Positions 40,253 to 52,524 of a stretch of 64,000 bases of DNA are shown piece after piece. Origin of the DNA: Acanthochlamys bracteata (lineage: Eukaryota; Streptophyta; Magnoliopsida; Pandanales; Velloziaceae). The stretch is from contig CM034132.1 of the NCBI GenBank assembly GCA_019914995.1, positions 1,366,501-1,430,500 of the forward strand, written 5' to 3'. Position numbers and translations under genes: made by a program. Each line of letters starts with the position of its first letter. The stretch's first letter is position 1. The notes beneath the pieces are model-generated. The model searched no databases. It worked only from the letters and a program-made list of their open reading frames with translations, and was not told the origin of the DNA.

Positions 40253-42087
40253 CATGTAGGAATGGTAGAATACTGAATGAGATATTGATTAATCATCTAA
40301 AAAAAAGAAAGGAAAGAAAAAAAGTGATCTCATCTGGAAAGTGGAAGATTTCGTTTTTGTTACAAATTTTTTTAAGTTTTCTGGGGAAGTGATTGAAAAT
40401 TAAATGGTTTTCGTCTTCTATGATTGTGTGGTGCAACTCTGAATTAACTGAGATAGTGTTTGGTACTATTTTCTATTCTATTTTATATATTATTATAAAT
40501 ATTTTATAATATATTATAGAATTTTTTAAAATTTTAAAAAATATAAAAAAATTGATATCTTCACATTTATATTATTAATTTAAATAAATAAATAAAATAT
40601 TCTGAATTTTCATGAAGCAAGAGATAGCTTTCTCTATCTTTTCCTATATATCTTTCTTAAGTTGCCTCGTGCAGCAAACATGTGGTCCATTTTCATAAAA
40701 ATCCAACTCACCTCACCAACAAAATACACCATACATACAAAACTACCCACCCAACCATTCATATATTTCAAAGGCTCATTATCAAAATAATTTCATTTTT
40801 TTTTTTTTCACCAAATTAGTTTGATGTTCTTCAATTGAGCAAAGAGTTTTGTTTTGCCGTACATGCTACATAGAGAGTGCTGCCTGATCCTGAATACTTT
40901 CATCTATCAAAATATAAGAAATTTTTTTGTTAAGCACTTTCGAATATTTTCATGCACTCATTAATCAAATGATCGAACGCCTACGATTCATTCTATATAT
41001 TTTTTAAAAAAACTGATAAATTTATTCTCGCTTAGCGATTGCTTGATTTAATCACGACAAATGATTATATCGACCTTAATAATATCTAGTGTAACTAATA
41101 AATTACACAAACATGAAATTAGGGACAATAAAATTGCAACAAAAATAGAAAGGCACATGATTGAAGCCATCATCATTTCATTTAGGTGACTATATAATTA
41201 ATCCAAAGGCAATGTGTGTGCTAATCATTCAAATTTCAAAACACAAATTTAAACTTTCTCTAGACATTTCTTAAATTTCAACTGCTTTCTTAATTAGTTT
41301 ATGCAAAGACTTCATGTGGACTCCTCTCCAACAAGAATAGCACCCTTGCTTTAGGCTAAACCATTCATTCAAAGGTTAGCTATAGATTAATGAGACACAT
41401 GCTCTTGCCCATGATTATAATCTTCATACTATATTAGTTAATCAATTAATTAATCAATTGGTTGTTGTGATCTTTATTATTATAAAAGAAAGCTCTCATC
41501 TAGAGCACCACAAGTTATGAGTGCATATGTATTATAAGTTATTTGCCACCAACTAGTTAATTAATCCCAATTAAGATTCTAGTGATTTATTCTCCAAATG
41601 CCTTTCCTTATTTGGAAAAGAGTACTATATCATTGTTAAAATTAGTAACTACTCTATATAACTTCAACCAAATAACTTTACTTGACGCATTTGCTTGGGG
41701 ACCTAAATATATTAATAGAATGATTCTACATTCTTATTTATACTAGATATAAAAAAATGAGTCAGATTCGGATCGATCTATATAATAACCGAATCAAAAT
41801 TATTCAATCATAGACCGATCTATATACTTATATGAGTCAAATTATTAACTCTAATCTAACTTATTTAATAATATAGTCAAATTATGGTCGAATTTAGTTA
41901 ATAATTAAAATTAGAAAAAGGCAAATCATAAAAATTAATTTCTACTAATAATATTTTAAAAATTTCTAGGTATCATATGTCTAAGACAAAAAAACGTTAA
42001 TTTGACAAAATTTATACATTAAGTAAGAAATTAATTAACATATGATATATACTACATGAATAATTCAATGTCGAATATATACTGTAA

Positions 42088-42089
<2 letters not shown>

Positions 42090-42119
<30 letters not shown>
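42090..42119. repeat. (AT)n microsatellite
   Basis: About 14-15 uninterrupted AT units in intergenic DNA. Confidence 0.9.
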
Positions 42120-42122
<3 letters not shown>

Positions 42123-42449
42123 TTAATGTCATTATTGTAATGCTTTCTAATTAGTACATATATATGATAATAAATAATTCAATAGATTAAATAATTAATT
42201 ATGGATCAAACCGAATCTAACCTAAACTTTTTTAATTTATGGGGTCAATTTTCAGATTGACCTGAAACTAATTATAATCCATCTAAGATCAAATATAAAT
42301 CTGATTTAAATAGATCAAATTTTTGTTAGATTTGAAAAATATAGAGGCATGAACAAATTGTTTTACAAAGATTTGGTAGTTACTTAAAGCTTTTGAGCAA
42401 TGAAATGAGTTGGACCATGGTTAGATTCTAGCCTAACTTTCTTAGATTT

Positions 42450-42895
42450 AAAAATTTCAATAAAGTTGAGTTCTATATTAACTTTCCCTTAATTTTGTGA
42501 TTTAAAAGTTGGACTTCTAATAACATGAGAAAAATTATACGACCAATTGAATGGTCAACTAAAGAATTAAATTTTTTAAAAAAGTTTAGATCTATATCAG
42601 CTTTTCATTAATTTGTGGTTTAAAAGTTAAGACTTTTGGTATCATAAGAAAAATGACGACCGATCTAAAGACGTAATAGATAGAGTTACAATTTTCAAAT
42701 AGTTTAAATTTGTATTAACTTCTCATTTAATTTTGTGATTTAAAAGTTAGACTTTGATATCATGAGAAAATTACGAACCGATCGAAAGGTTAATTATAAA
42801 ATTAAAAGTTCAATCTGTATTAACTTTCTATTAATTTTGTGATTTAAAAGTTGGGACTTATGATACATGAGCGAAATTACGACCAACTGCGGAAC
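42450..42895. repeat. Tandem array, period about 104-120 bp, about four copies
   Basis: The word 'ttttgtgatttaaaagtt' or a near variant returns with its 'gtga' or 'gtgg' at 42497, 42615, 42735 and 42839, spacings of 118, 120 and 104. Each unit continues with a 'gacttttgatatcatgag' block, an 'aaattacgaccgat' block and a 'tattaactttc' block. Copies have diverged by small changes. It is not obviously part of a gene or of the elements around it. Confidence 0.7.
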
Positions 42896-43499
42896 TAATG
42901 TCTTACTTATTTATTTGTCATTGCAGAGAAAATTATTAACTATTTATTTTATGTATTGCGGGAGATAAACATTTCTTTTTATATGCACTTTTGTATTATT
43001 TAAATCTAGTACTACTACTAAACGATTGAATGATAATAGTTTTTTTATTATTTAAAAAAATTTTGGACGTGTTCTAAATACAAATAATTAAAATTTATAA
43101 AACTGACTTTTATAAAATTAGAATTCGGTAATAAGCGGATAGAGAAAGTAGAGTGAGTAAATTGAAACACGTAGAGTGAGTAAATTTAAAATTTTGGATA
43201 AAAAAAATGAAGTTCGGTGTATTCGAAAGAAGCTCTTAGACACATTAAGTCTTTACGATCATGATTATCTGATTAATTTATAATTATTCAATTATTTGAT
43301 CAGAAAAAATATATAAAAAAAATATATAAAAATGTCTATAAAAAGATATTGCCTATATTTGTATATATTCTTTTATGTATAAAATAATTCCGAAGACCAT
43401 AATGATTTACAACAGAGGTTTTCAATTTCATGCTAGGAGCAAATTAATAAAGAGGCACCTACAAGAAATGGCCAAGTATTATGCAAAAACAATTACAAG

Positions 43500-43674
43500 G
43501 GGTGCATTTTTTTGACTTGAAAGTAAGTTATTAAAAATAAATTTTAAAAATAATATTTTTTTTTGTATTAAACAATAAATTAGAAATAATTTATGGTTTT
43601 TTTTGTAATTAAAAATAAATTAAAAGTGATTTTAATAAATAAAAAGTTATTTTTATGTGTAAAATAACACACCC
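43500..43674. repeat. Short AT-rich inverted-repeat element
   Basis: Begins 'gggtgcatttttttgac' and ends, inverted, 'gggtgtgttattttac', giving an imperfect terminal inverted repeat over a 175-bp AT-rich body. It appears related to the repeats at about 10540 and 45154. No good target duplication. Confidence 0.45.
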
Positions 43675-44144
43675 ACTATCAAAGTAGCAAGAGGGTACAC
43701 TATAGTTGGTGAGATATCAAAACCCAAATGATTTGAATCAACATTCCATTTGCATCAATTTAATTATCATCATTCGTGGTAGTTATTAGTACTTACTTTC
43801 ATTCTTTTTCTTTTCTTTAATAATAAAAAACTAAACGTTTCCATGATTTGATACCGAAAGGTACTTAGATTCTTCTCTTTCAATTTCTTTTTGTTGTTAA
43901 TACACAGTTTAGTAGAAAAAGCTTAGGGCATTTGTAGGACCATACTAAAATAATTAGCTAAAAATTAACATCTCTTCTAAATAAATAAATGTTTTTTCAG
44001 CACCTAATTAATATAAAATTATTAAAAATGATTTATCGACCGCATCTACAGCTCACGTTGATCCAATAGAAAACAACAGGCAGGCTCTATTCAAAATCTG
44101 AGATTAGCCCGCTCAATAAATTTATTTTTTATTTTGACAGTATA

Positions 44145-44437
44145 GATCGTGTTTCAAATATTTATAACGGAGTTTTGTATAATTAAAAATAAAAAATAAA
44201 ATTTTTTGAAAAATAAAATTAAAGTAGAGTTCAGTATTTGTATTTCAATAATTTTTTAAAATGTGCTGAAAATTAAAAAATATAATTTATTGAAAAGTGT
44301 GTAAATAAAGAAGTTAGAACTAGAATTTCGAATGTGAAAGTAGAGTTCTAAATTTTTTATGTAATTAAAATATATAAACTATTCGAAACTCAAAATCTGA
44401 CGGAAGAAAGTGAAGTTACGTGCGTTTGAAATACGCC
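44145..44437. repeat. Dispersed AT-rich repeat, family B, better copy
   Basis: Left end 'cgtgtttcaaatattt', right end inverted 'gcgtatttcaaacgca', with an interior matching 35140-35415. It is likely a non-autonomous DNA transposon of about 290 bp. Related fragments are at 1-150 and 53440-53720. Confidence 0.5.
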
Positions 44438-44689
44438 TTAACGAGTCATTTGTCATTTTATTTTATTTCATTTCAAAAATTTTATTTAATTTTATATTTT
44501 AATAAATTTTTGCATAATGTTATATAAATTTTATTTTAGAAAATATAAAATAAATGTATGTTATAAAATTTTATTCTTATTTTTTAGATAAAATAATAAA
44601 ATTTACTTTTTAAATAAAATAAAAAAAAATTTCTAATAAAATTTTATTTTAAAATGCTTCGGAACGCACTCAATTTTTTCGCAGAGGAG

Positions 44690-44924
44690 GTATTTGAGAG
44701 TATTTTTGAAATTAAGATTTTTAAAATTAAGCATATTTTTATTTTTTTAAAAATAAGTTCTATTTTTTATTCAAAAAATATAATAAAAAGTTTCACTACG
44801 TAAAATTTTTTTATATCTTTTAAATTTTTAAATAAAGTTTTATATAATCATAAAAAATATACAAAAATATAAACTAAAAAATTGAAAAAATCATTTATCT
44901 GATAAGCAATGCCAAATGGGCTCT
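44690..44924. repeat. MITE-like AT hairpin element
   Basis: Inverted relative to the copy at 13571. Left end 'gaggtatttgagagta', right end inverted 'gagcccatttggcattgctt'; central A/T arms as in the rest of the family. Approximate borders. Confidence 0.45.
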
Positions 44925-45153
44925 CAGCCTTTTCCGTTACTGATAAGATCCAACAAATTTGGAAGCTCAGTGACTTATTTTTAGCCTATGATTAGTAAAT
45001 TACTAGTTAGTTGTTCGGTGAAAAATTAATTCTGAACTAAAAGAAAAACGTTTGAGCGAGGTTGTCGTAGTTGGTGTTTCATTTCCTATACAAGTTCTTT
45101 TCTCTTGATTGAAATTGGAAGTGAAATGAAGAAAACAGATTGGATAGTATCGA

Positions 45154-45498
45154 GGGCATGTTTATCTTTCATATAAACATTTATTTTTTTAAAAAATATT
45201 TTATTTTGCAGTTTACTTTCAAAATAAAATAAATATAGAAAATTAAACTCAAAATTTCTAAAAAAAGTTAATTTCAAATTTAAATTTTAAATTAAGAACT
45301 TTAACTTCAAAATTTATTATTAATACAAAAAATTATACTTTTTATTTAATTGACTTTAAAGCTCAAATTTATTTGTTAAAAATTATTTTGAAAAACTTAT
45401 ACATACAATTAATTTATGACGTAAAACTTATACTTGTTTTGTGTCTGAGAAATTCTTTTTTTTTAGAGAAGCCGGTAAAACTCTTTCCGAACGTGCCC
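45154..45498. repeat. AT-rich element with GGGC ends
   Basis: Begins GGGCATGTTTATC and ends GAACGTGCCC, an imperfect inverted repeat, with a body of about 345 bp rich in 'aaattaaactcaaaatttc'-like words. Similar words occur at 5190-5420 and 10540-10770. Confidence 0.5.
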
Positions 45499-47035
45499 GT
45501 AGTTATTTAGCAGCCGTACAATAATAACGCGCTGATGCTTCTGTCGTTCAACTTCAGAGGTCGTTATATCACCTGAATAAATAAATTTTGTTATCAAAAG
45601 AAATTTTTAATTAATTCTATGTTTAATATTTAATTTAGATTATAAATTTATAATAATTTCTTTTTATTACGTATGGGCGCCGTCGGCCAGAAAAAAGAAA
45701 GACTTACGCAGAGACGCGAGAAGAAAAACACAGCCACAGCGAACTGGACCTCATCCAAATAAGTACTAGTGTCTAGTTTATTTTTTTTGTTGCCATTCTG
45801 AAGTTGGCTTATATATATGAACTGTGTATGCCGAAAACCATGATCAGGAATGATGGAAATTTATTCGGGGCAAAAAACCTGAACGTATTCGTGTAATTAA
45901 ACATAGAGACCATGAATTTCAAGAGTTCAAAGATACTTGAAATTGATGAGAGTAATCAAGTGAACCTGTTCAACTTCATCATGAGCTGTCTGCAGCGGCG
46001 TTTAAAGATTCGAAACCGAACAACTCAGATGATTATATTGAGTCTACGACTTGCTTTCTTATCTATAATCAACAAAGCTAATAAATGTCTGGACTGTCTT
46101 GTGATTGTAATATGGTAGTAAACAAAGGTAATATCCTTGGTTAGGGTTTGATGTTGTTTTTACAGGATGCTTACTTTATAGAAGCATCATCACTGCAACA
46201 ATGAAATTTACTGCCCAAAATTGGGAGAGAAAAAAATAAGAATCATTGCCTCATCAATAGGCAGAGACTACTTTTGAATGGCTTATGCACAAGAAATGGA
46301 GAACAGGCTAGTGTGAACTTCATTGAACAATGGCATCACAATTTGTTCGTATCAAGAGAAACAGTTAGGACTTACGATCTTGATACAGTTAGGAGTTACG
46401 ACTGTAGGTCAGGCTCGGTGTTTAGTATAGTTCCAGCAACCACGGTATCTCTGGCTTCAGCGGCAGTGAGATCGCCGGAAGAGTGTGCTTATTTACTCCT
46501 ATACACAAGCTGTACGGGCAAGAACATCAGATGAGTCAGATTATCCAAGCAGAACAAAGACTTGACTTAAGCTAGGGCATGTACTATGCTCGCAAGTGCA
46601 AGTTCTAGCTTACAGCCTGATGATTGTCATTTCCATAGAACAAAGTCACATACTACTTTCAGCAGTGGGCTTTAACTTCATACCATAAACTTCAAATGTT
46701 TAAGTAATAACTCAATCACATCATCCCTGCAGTACAGACTGGAGTTGCACATTACTTTCAGCCATTGGTGCTACATGCAATGTGTTAAACAGTCACAAAA
46801 GTGAACAAGAAAATACAACTAAAGAGGGTTTCTTCTCCAACTTAATTTGACGATATATATATTATGTGCAATATTGGCATAAAATAGAGGGATGTTTGAT
46901 GTTCTATTGCCATATCGAGCAAGTTGGAAGAGAATAGACCCCTCTTAAATCCAAGTTGTTCTAATGAAACTGGACACTACCAAATAAACAACCTACGAGA
47001 ATCTTATTAGCACAAGGCTATCGTCTAAGGAGATA

Positions 47036-47352
47036 CCCCATTATTTCCTAGGTGGCTGGTGAAGGTTTCGGATTCGTAGCAGTTACCAATTAGATTCGTC
47101 GTCTCTGTTGGTGGTGACTGCAATGGCCGGAGTTTGTTCTTCGGTTTACCTGAAAATAAATTAACATCAAAATTTTGAACAACACATTTTAAAAGAAAAC
47201 AAGTTTTACTTTAAGCTTAGAGAAAAGAGAGAAGAAAACCTTTGCGGACACATTGATTCAGATTCTTTGGTTCTGCTCAAAAGCTACCAGGAACTATTGA
47301 TATGAACTTTATAAGCCTTCTGATCTTCCAAATAATTACTTCGAGTTTGATC
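47036..47352 (-). other. Possible spliced 3' UTR exons behind the phosphodiesterase
   Basis: On the minus strand two stretches have good splice borders: 47240-47352 (acceptor 'catttgcag', donor 'gttttc') and an exon starting at 47149 (acceptor 'attttcag') running to about 47036 or lower. The second reads openly as KPKNKLRPLQSPPTETTN and on to VSP-stop. They lie 190-500 bases after the phosphodiesterase stop. They could be 3' UTR exons, an alternative C-terminus or an independent RNA. The evidence is splice-site shape only. Confidence 0.3.
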
Positions 47353-47540
47353 CTGCAAATGTTTTGTATCGAAAAACTTCTTCATACTTCTCAAGATCAG
47401 ACCACTAAATATTTTAAGAAAAACATATAACCTCTTCTAGCTACGAAACAGAAATTACAGAGTAGTCATATTATTGCCAAATTAGAGATACTGCATCCTA
47501 TAAGAGTCAATACAATGAACTTGAATTTCAGACGAAAATT

Positions 47541-48950
47541 TTAACCAAAAGGGAGAAGAATTGAATCGGGAAATGAAGCAGAGCCATTATTTGGAGCTGC
47601 CTTCAACCCGAGAATGGAAGTGATGACATTATAAATCTCTACATTCTCAAAAGATGGAACTTTTCGACCCTTAGTGAACTGTGGACCATGAGCAACAAAA
47701 ATGGTTCTCATTGAGAAGAATGAATTATCATAGCCATGAGCTCCACTGCACTCCTGAGATTTTCTTCTTTTGAATTCAACCTTGTAACCTTCATCTAATA
47801 TTCCTATTACCGGTGGAATTCTTGAGCTAGAAGTGTAGTGCAATCTCTCTGGCAAGTCTTTCTTCAAGTACATCTTTAAAAATTTTCCATTGGCAACTTT
47901 GCCGGAGCTCAATCCTCGGTTCATCTTCTTCACAACTTCTGATGCTGGTATTTTTCCGGTAGGTTTTAATGCAAGCAGAGGAGACAATGAATGAATCCAT
48001 TCTTCGGACATTTCAATCCATGGCGATAAATCATTAAGAAAAATCAGCTTCTCATCGCAGTTGCCAACCATTCCATGATCACCAACAAGAATCAATGTAA
48101 CATCTTCAAAAACACCTCTTTTTTCCAGGCCTTGAATCAATCTACCAATTACCCGATCAACATGCGCCACGGCGGCGGTAATCGCTGGATCATCAGGACC
48201 AACACTATGGCCTTGTGTATCTGGATCTTCAAGATAAAGAGCAATAAAAACAGGGATCTCATTCTCCGACGAATCGAAGTAACTTAGAACAGTATCAACC
48301 CTCTCTTCAAACTTAACGGAGCTATCAAACTTGGGGCAAAATTTCGGCGGGCAATCCCATGAACCTTTCTTCACCTCACCGCCAGCCCAGAAGTAAACAG
48401 CTGCTTGAAACCCGGCGTTAGCCACAGTTTCCCAAATCGGTTCACCAAGCCACCAATGCGGTTCATGGCTTCGTTTCCCGAACCACTCGCCGGAATCCGG
48501 ATCAACGAAATAGTTGTTGATGATTCCATGATCAGCAGGGTAAAGACCGGTAACAATGGAGTAGTGATTGGGGAAAGTTAGAGTTGGGAATGAAGGAATC
48601 AAACCTGTTTCTGCTTCGGTTCCATTGGCAATGAGAAATTGAATGTTGGGAAGGTGGGTTTTGTGCTGGTAGCCGAAGCGGAACCCGTCGGAAGAGATCA
48701 AGATCACTGTTGGACGAGAGAGATTTGCTAATGGTTTAGCTCCGTTGGAGAGGGAAGGAATGGAGAGGTTAGAGCTGGTGGTAAGGAAGACGAAGGCGAC
48801 GGCCACGGCGGCGGCAGCGGCGGCGGAGCAGGTGGCGATTGTTAGCGAGATGAAGAGGATCGTTCTTGAAGATTGGTTATAACTATAAGACGAAGAAGAG
48901 AGAAGAGGAGTTTGGGAAGAAGAAGAAGAAGCAGCAGCCGCCATGGCCAT
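47541..48950 (-). CDS. Nucleotide pyrophosphatase/phosphodiesterase (NPP), single exon, 469 aa
   Basis: Type II membrane enzyme of the alkaline-phosphatase superfamily that hydrolyses nucleotide phosphodiester or pyrophosphate bonds outside the cell or in the endomembrane lumen. Seen: Ala/Ser-rich cytosolic N-terminus, a signal anchor at residues about 30-57, then metal and catalytic motifs in family order: Asp88 in SSDGFR, nucleophile Thr125 in FPTLTFPNHYS, EDPDTQGHSVGP, VGDHGM, and the late His in GAHGYDN. WFGKRSHEPHWWLGEPIWE and the Cys pair in WDCPPKFCP are also typical. One uninterrupted frame with no intron. From memory the Arabidopsis relatives At4g29680, At4g29690 and At4g29700 form a tandem cluster. 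It looks complete. Confidence 0.95.
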   Translation of the reverse strand: MAMAAAASSSSSQTPLLSSSSYSYNQSSRTILFISLTIATCSAAAAAAVAVAFVFLTTSSNLSIPSLSNGAKPLANLSRPTVILISSDGFRFGYQHKTHLPNIQFLIANGTEAETGLIPSFPTLTFPNHYSIVTGLYPADHGIINNYFVDPDSGEWFGKRSHEPHWWLGEPIWETVANAGFQAAVYFWAGGEVKKGSWDCPPKFCPKFDSSVKFEERVDTVLSYFDSSENEIPVFIALYLEDPDTQGHSVGPDDPAITAAVAHVDRVIGRLIQGLEKRGVFEDVTLILVGDHGMVGNCDEKLIFLNDLSPWIEMSEEWIHSLSPLLALKPTGKIPASEVVKKMNRGLSSGKVANGKFLKMYLKKDLPERLHYTSSSRIPPVIGILDEGYKVEFKRRKSQECSGAHGYDNSFFSMRTIFVAHGPQFTKGRKVPSFENVEIYNVITSILGLKAAPNNGSASFPDSILLPFG

Positions 48951-50208
48951 TGGCGTCTCTGTGTTTGGGTTCTGATAGTAGGAACAAGAACAGGTTTAAG
49001 GCATGTTGGAGATAGCTGAGAAAAAGAAAACTCTTCCAAAAAAATTTTTTTATAAAAGAAGTCCGTGACTTGATCCATATTTTTTTAACTCGGAAAAGCT
49101 ATAAATTATATAATGACTTTAAGAAGTTCAAAGATTACTTTAAAAAAATTTTAAAATGTGTGTCCCATATATTGCTTTTAAACTAGTGAGAAATATCAAA
49201 ACCATAATATCTCCAAGTAAAAATTAGGGGCATGTTTTAATCACCAAACAATTTTTTTATTTTAAAATTTTGTTATTTGATGTGTTTAAATAAACACTCT
49301 GAATTTTATTTTTATTTTTTACATAAAATTTATTTTATCAAATTTTATTTAAATTTAATTTCATATTTTCAAATATTATTTTAAATTTTATATTTATTAA
49401 TTTTATTTTTTATTGAATTTTAGTTTAAAATACTCACCTTTCGGCGGTGAAACTCGCTTTTATACGATTAAAACTAAAAATTAGATGAGACATATTGTAT
49501 CTCATAAACCGATATATAAAAAAGAATAATTATTTGAAACGGATGAAAAAATCACCAACTAAGGTTTGTGTGGAACAGCAGCATTGAATGGGTCTAGTAA
49601 TAACCAGAACAATCAGAAATAGAGCAGGAGGACCACCAGGCAACCATCATTGATCGAACAAAGATATAACTAAGGATATGTTTGAATTCATTATTAAAAA
49701 ATAAGAATAGAAAAATAGATTAAAAAAATAACTATTTAAGTTTATAATATTATATAATAAAAACAACAAATTAATTAAATTTAAATAAATAAGAAAATGA
49801 ATGAGCAACGAAAATTTTTTTTTATAAAAAATTTAAATACTTTTGTTAATTTAACTTTTAGTAATATAATTTTAAACTAATTTGATTGATATAGCTTAAA
49901 TTAGTTTTATTAATATAACTTTTACATTAATTTTTATATTAATGTAATTTTTTATTAGTATTTGATATAATTTAACAGAATTAAATAAAACTAAAATTAA
50001 AATTTTTGATCATATAATTTTATTATTTTTTCTACCAACTAAAATCAATTAAATTAAATAAATACAAAAGTTATAAATTATTATAATAAAAATTAACATA
50101 TATTAATTAAAATAAATATTTAATTAAACTATTTAATTAAAATAAATATTAAATAATTACAACAATAAAAAAATAAAATAGAAAGTAAATTTGTTTTTTT
50201 GCCATATA

Positions 50209-50233
50209 TGTACCCACTAAATTAGTGGGTACA
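50209..50233. repeat. Perfect 12-bp-arm palindrome
   Basis: TGTACCCACTAA, one base, then its exact reverse complement TTAGTGGGTACA. It stands out in AT-rich surroundings. Perhaps a head-to-head junction of element ends or an excision relic. Confidence 0.85.
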
Positions 50234-50367
50234 CATTTCACTATAGTTTATGGTAAAGAAAGATAAATAATTTTCCTTCCCTTCTCTTACGATTTGCTTG
50301 AATAAAAAAGTAATAAATAAACAAAAATAAAAATTAAATTAAATAAAATAATTAATTTAATTTCGTT

Positions 50368-51490
50368 TTGTTTAGATATACAATAAGATTAATAAAGAAT
50401 AAATATTTATTCTTGTTTGATAACTAAAAATTGAATAAGAATAATTTTTATAAAAAATTTGAAATATTTTTTTCGTGTTTAGTAATTTTTATAAAAATAA
50501 TTTTATTTTATAGGAATAATAATTTTTATAAGTAAAATTAATTTTGTCTTGAACTTAAAGCTTCCTCTGGTGAAGATCGCCGGCATGAACTTCAAGTTCG
50601 TTGAAGCTCTTGCACCGACGTGAACTTCAAGTTCGACGAATATCACCGGTGCATGAACTTGAACTTGAAGCTCACGCATTCGCCAGTGTCGTGATCTTGA
50701 ACTTGAAGCTCAGTGTCGGCGTGAGCTTCAAGTTTGGCGAAACTCGCACACTGGCCTGAGCTTCGGCGGTGCATGAGTTTGTATGTGGGTTCAATCACGC
50801 TTCCTCTTCTCGTCCTCTCAAACCAACCACCACGACCACTGTCGGCCCCGTCTCCTCCTCCCGTCCATGCTTAGAGCAGTATCCGATTTCGCGTTCGCCC
50901 ACCACGAGCAAGCCGACGGCTATAACCCCGTATCTGAATCATCAATGAAGCAAGACAGGAGGAACCTGAAGAGGCCAAACAGCAAGCGGCACTCATGACA
51001 GCAAGCTCGCACACCGGCCTGAGTTTCGGCGGTGCGTGAGTCGCCGTCGTTGCGCGAGTTTTTTTTCAGTCTGCGTGTAGAATAATGATTTCACTGATTC
51101 CAGCAGCGGCAAATATTCTTGGAAAAGGAGAAGATGGAGAGACAAGGATTGGTGGTGGAGGGAAGATAAACTTGGTAGAAGAAGAAGAAGCATCACAGCT
51201 GGCGATGGAGGTGGTGGAGGGTTTAGAGAATGAAACGAAAAAAAGAAAATCAGTGAGGTAAATATAACAAACAAAGATGGGTAAAATAGGAAATTCTAAA
51301 CTCAGCAGACCATAAAATTTTTTTTTATATGATTACACCCCATATTAGGTGTAACGAATTACTTCCATAAAAATTAATAGAGAGTAAAATTCTCTCCATT
51401 AATTTTATAAATTTATTACTAAATAAGAACAATAAAGAATAATTAGTTCACTTATTTTTAATTGTTCTCATTACTCTCAATCTAAATAGA
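50368..51490. mobile_element. Possible non-autonomous DNA transposon with GC-rich core
   Basis: AT-rich flanks enclose a GC-richer core (about 50560-51270). The ends are loosely inverted: 'ttgtttagatatacaataag' at the left, 'tctatttagattgagagtaa' inverted at the right. The sequence TCGTT stands on both sides (50363-50367 and 51491-51495), a possible 5-bp target duplication. The core holds repeated near-palindromes of the GAACTTCAAGTTC type and a CT-rich part with short frames on both strands, none recognised. The layout recalls transposons that have captured host DNA, but the case is weak. Confidence 0.35.
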
Positions 51491-51569
51491 TCGTTAGTGA
51501 AACAAAAATAAATATAGTTAACATGCTTCACTATCATCATCATTCACCGTAATTCAAATAATAATGAAA

Positions 51570-51782
51570 GAGACGTTTGGCATTGCTTATAGCTTTAAAA
51601 TTTTATATTTTCTAATACATTTTTTATAAATATCTAAAAATTTTATTTAAAAATTTAAAAAATATAAAAAATTTTATATAAATCTTTTTATTGCTTATTT
51701 TTATTTTTTTAAATAAAAAATAAAACTTTTTTAAAAAAATAACAAAAATATTTTTTATTTTAAAAACACTCTCAAATGTCTC
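51570..51782. mobile_element. MITE-like AT hairpin element
   Basis: Left end GAGACGTTTGGCATTG, right end inverted GAGACATTTGAGAGTG; interior with paired A/T arms. 213 bp, same family as 13571 and 56852. Confidence 0.55.
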
Positions 51783-52524
51783 TCGAAGCTGTAATACAAA
51801 CGGTCGAATGCGACAATTGTTAGTTTGATATAAAGTACCGAAAACACTATTTTAAGATTGCGTTTGAAAGTGCTCATAAACAATCATGTAGAATTTTTTA
51901 ATTTTTTTAAAATTTAAAAATATAAATTAATTTATATATTATAATATAATTATAAAAATAATTTTTAATATGTATAAAATAAAATACTTAAAATTCTGTT
52001 TTATAAAAATTATTTTTACGAGCAATCTCAAAATGACTCTCTTAAATGAATTCATGACAAGAGTCACAAGAATTCTTGGAAATAAGTACATGCAGAAATT
52101 CGTCCAAAGTGAATGCTTATTGATATGTACAACATCATGCTACAGCAATGGAGCAAATTCTGGATGTGTTTATTTTAAAAAAAAATTTTAATAAGTTTTT
52201 CATCTGAAAAATAAATAAATAATATGTATAAAAGTTATATAACATACAATTTATTCATATTTATTAAAATTTTAAAGTTTATAAATTAATTATTATAAAA
52301 TAAATAAAAATAAAGTTTGATAAATATTAATAAGTACTGTTAAATAATACCTTAATTATTAAAAGAAATGCAGATGCACTTGACTGTTATAATAATATTA
52401 GACCTACCTGTATGATGCTAACAGAATGTGTTGAGAATCGCTATCGACCTTTTCCTCTTGCCATAACAGTCACAATGTTTGTTGGTTTATCACTGTACAG
52501 ACTACTCTTCTGCACTTGTGAATT

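Larger units (their letters stand above)
40253..47035. other. Seven-kb gene-poor tract of AT-rich repeats
   Basis: Contains a worn hairpin element at about 40447-40620, the (AT)n run at 42090-42119, worn relatives of the 52525 element at about 41745-41910 and 42190-42320, the tandem array 42450-42895, elements at 43500-43674, 44145-44437, 44690-44924 and 45154-45498, and an unexplained stretch 45480-46560. In the last stretch a 68-codon frame (45912-46118) starts MNFKSSKILEIDESN but has no recognisable relative. A 24-bp word around 'acagttaggacttacga' is doubled at about 46361-46403. No gene can be supported. Confidence 0.5.

Noticed and set aside
45912-46118. 68-codon frame as a small gene
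   Set aside because: It has an ATG but no recognisable domain, splice context or neighbouring exon; left unannotated.
50783-51274. Frames of 71 and 93 codons in the GC-richer island
   Set aside because: Low-complexity Leu/Ser/Pro text on one strand and an unrecognised short frame on the other; no splice or homology support.
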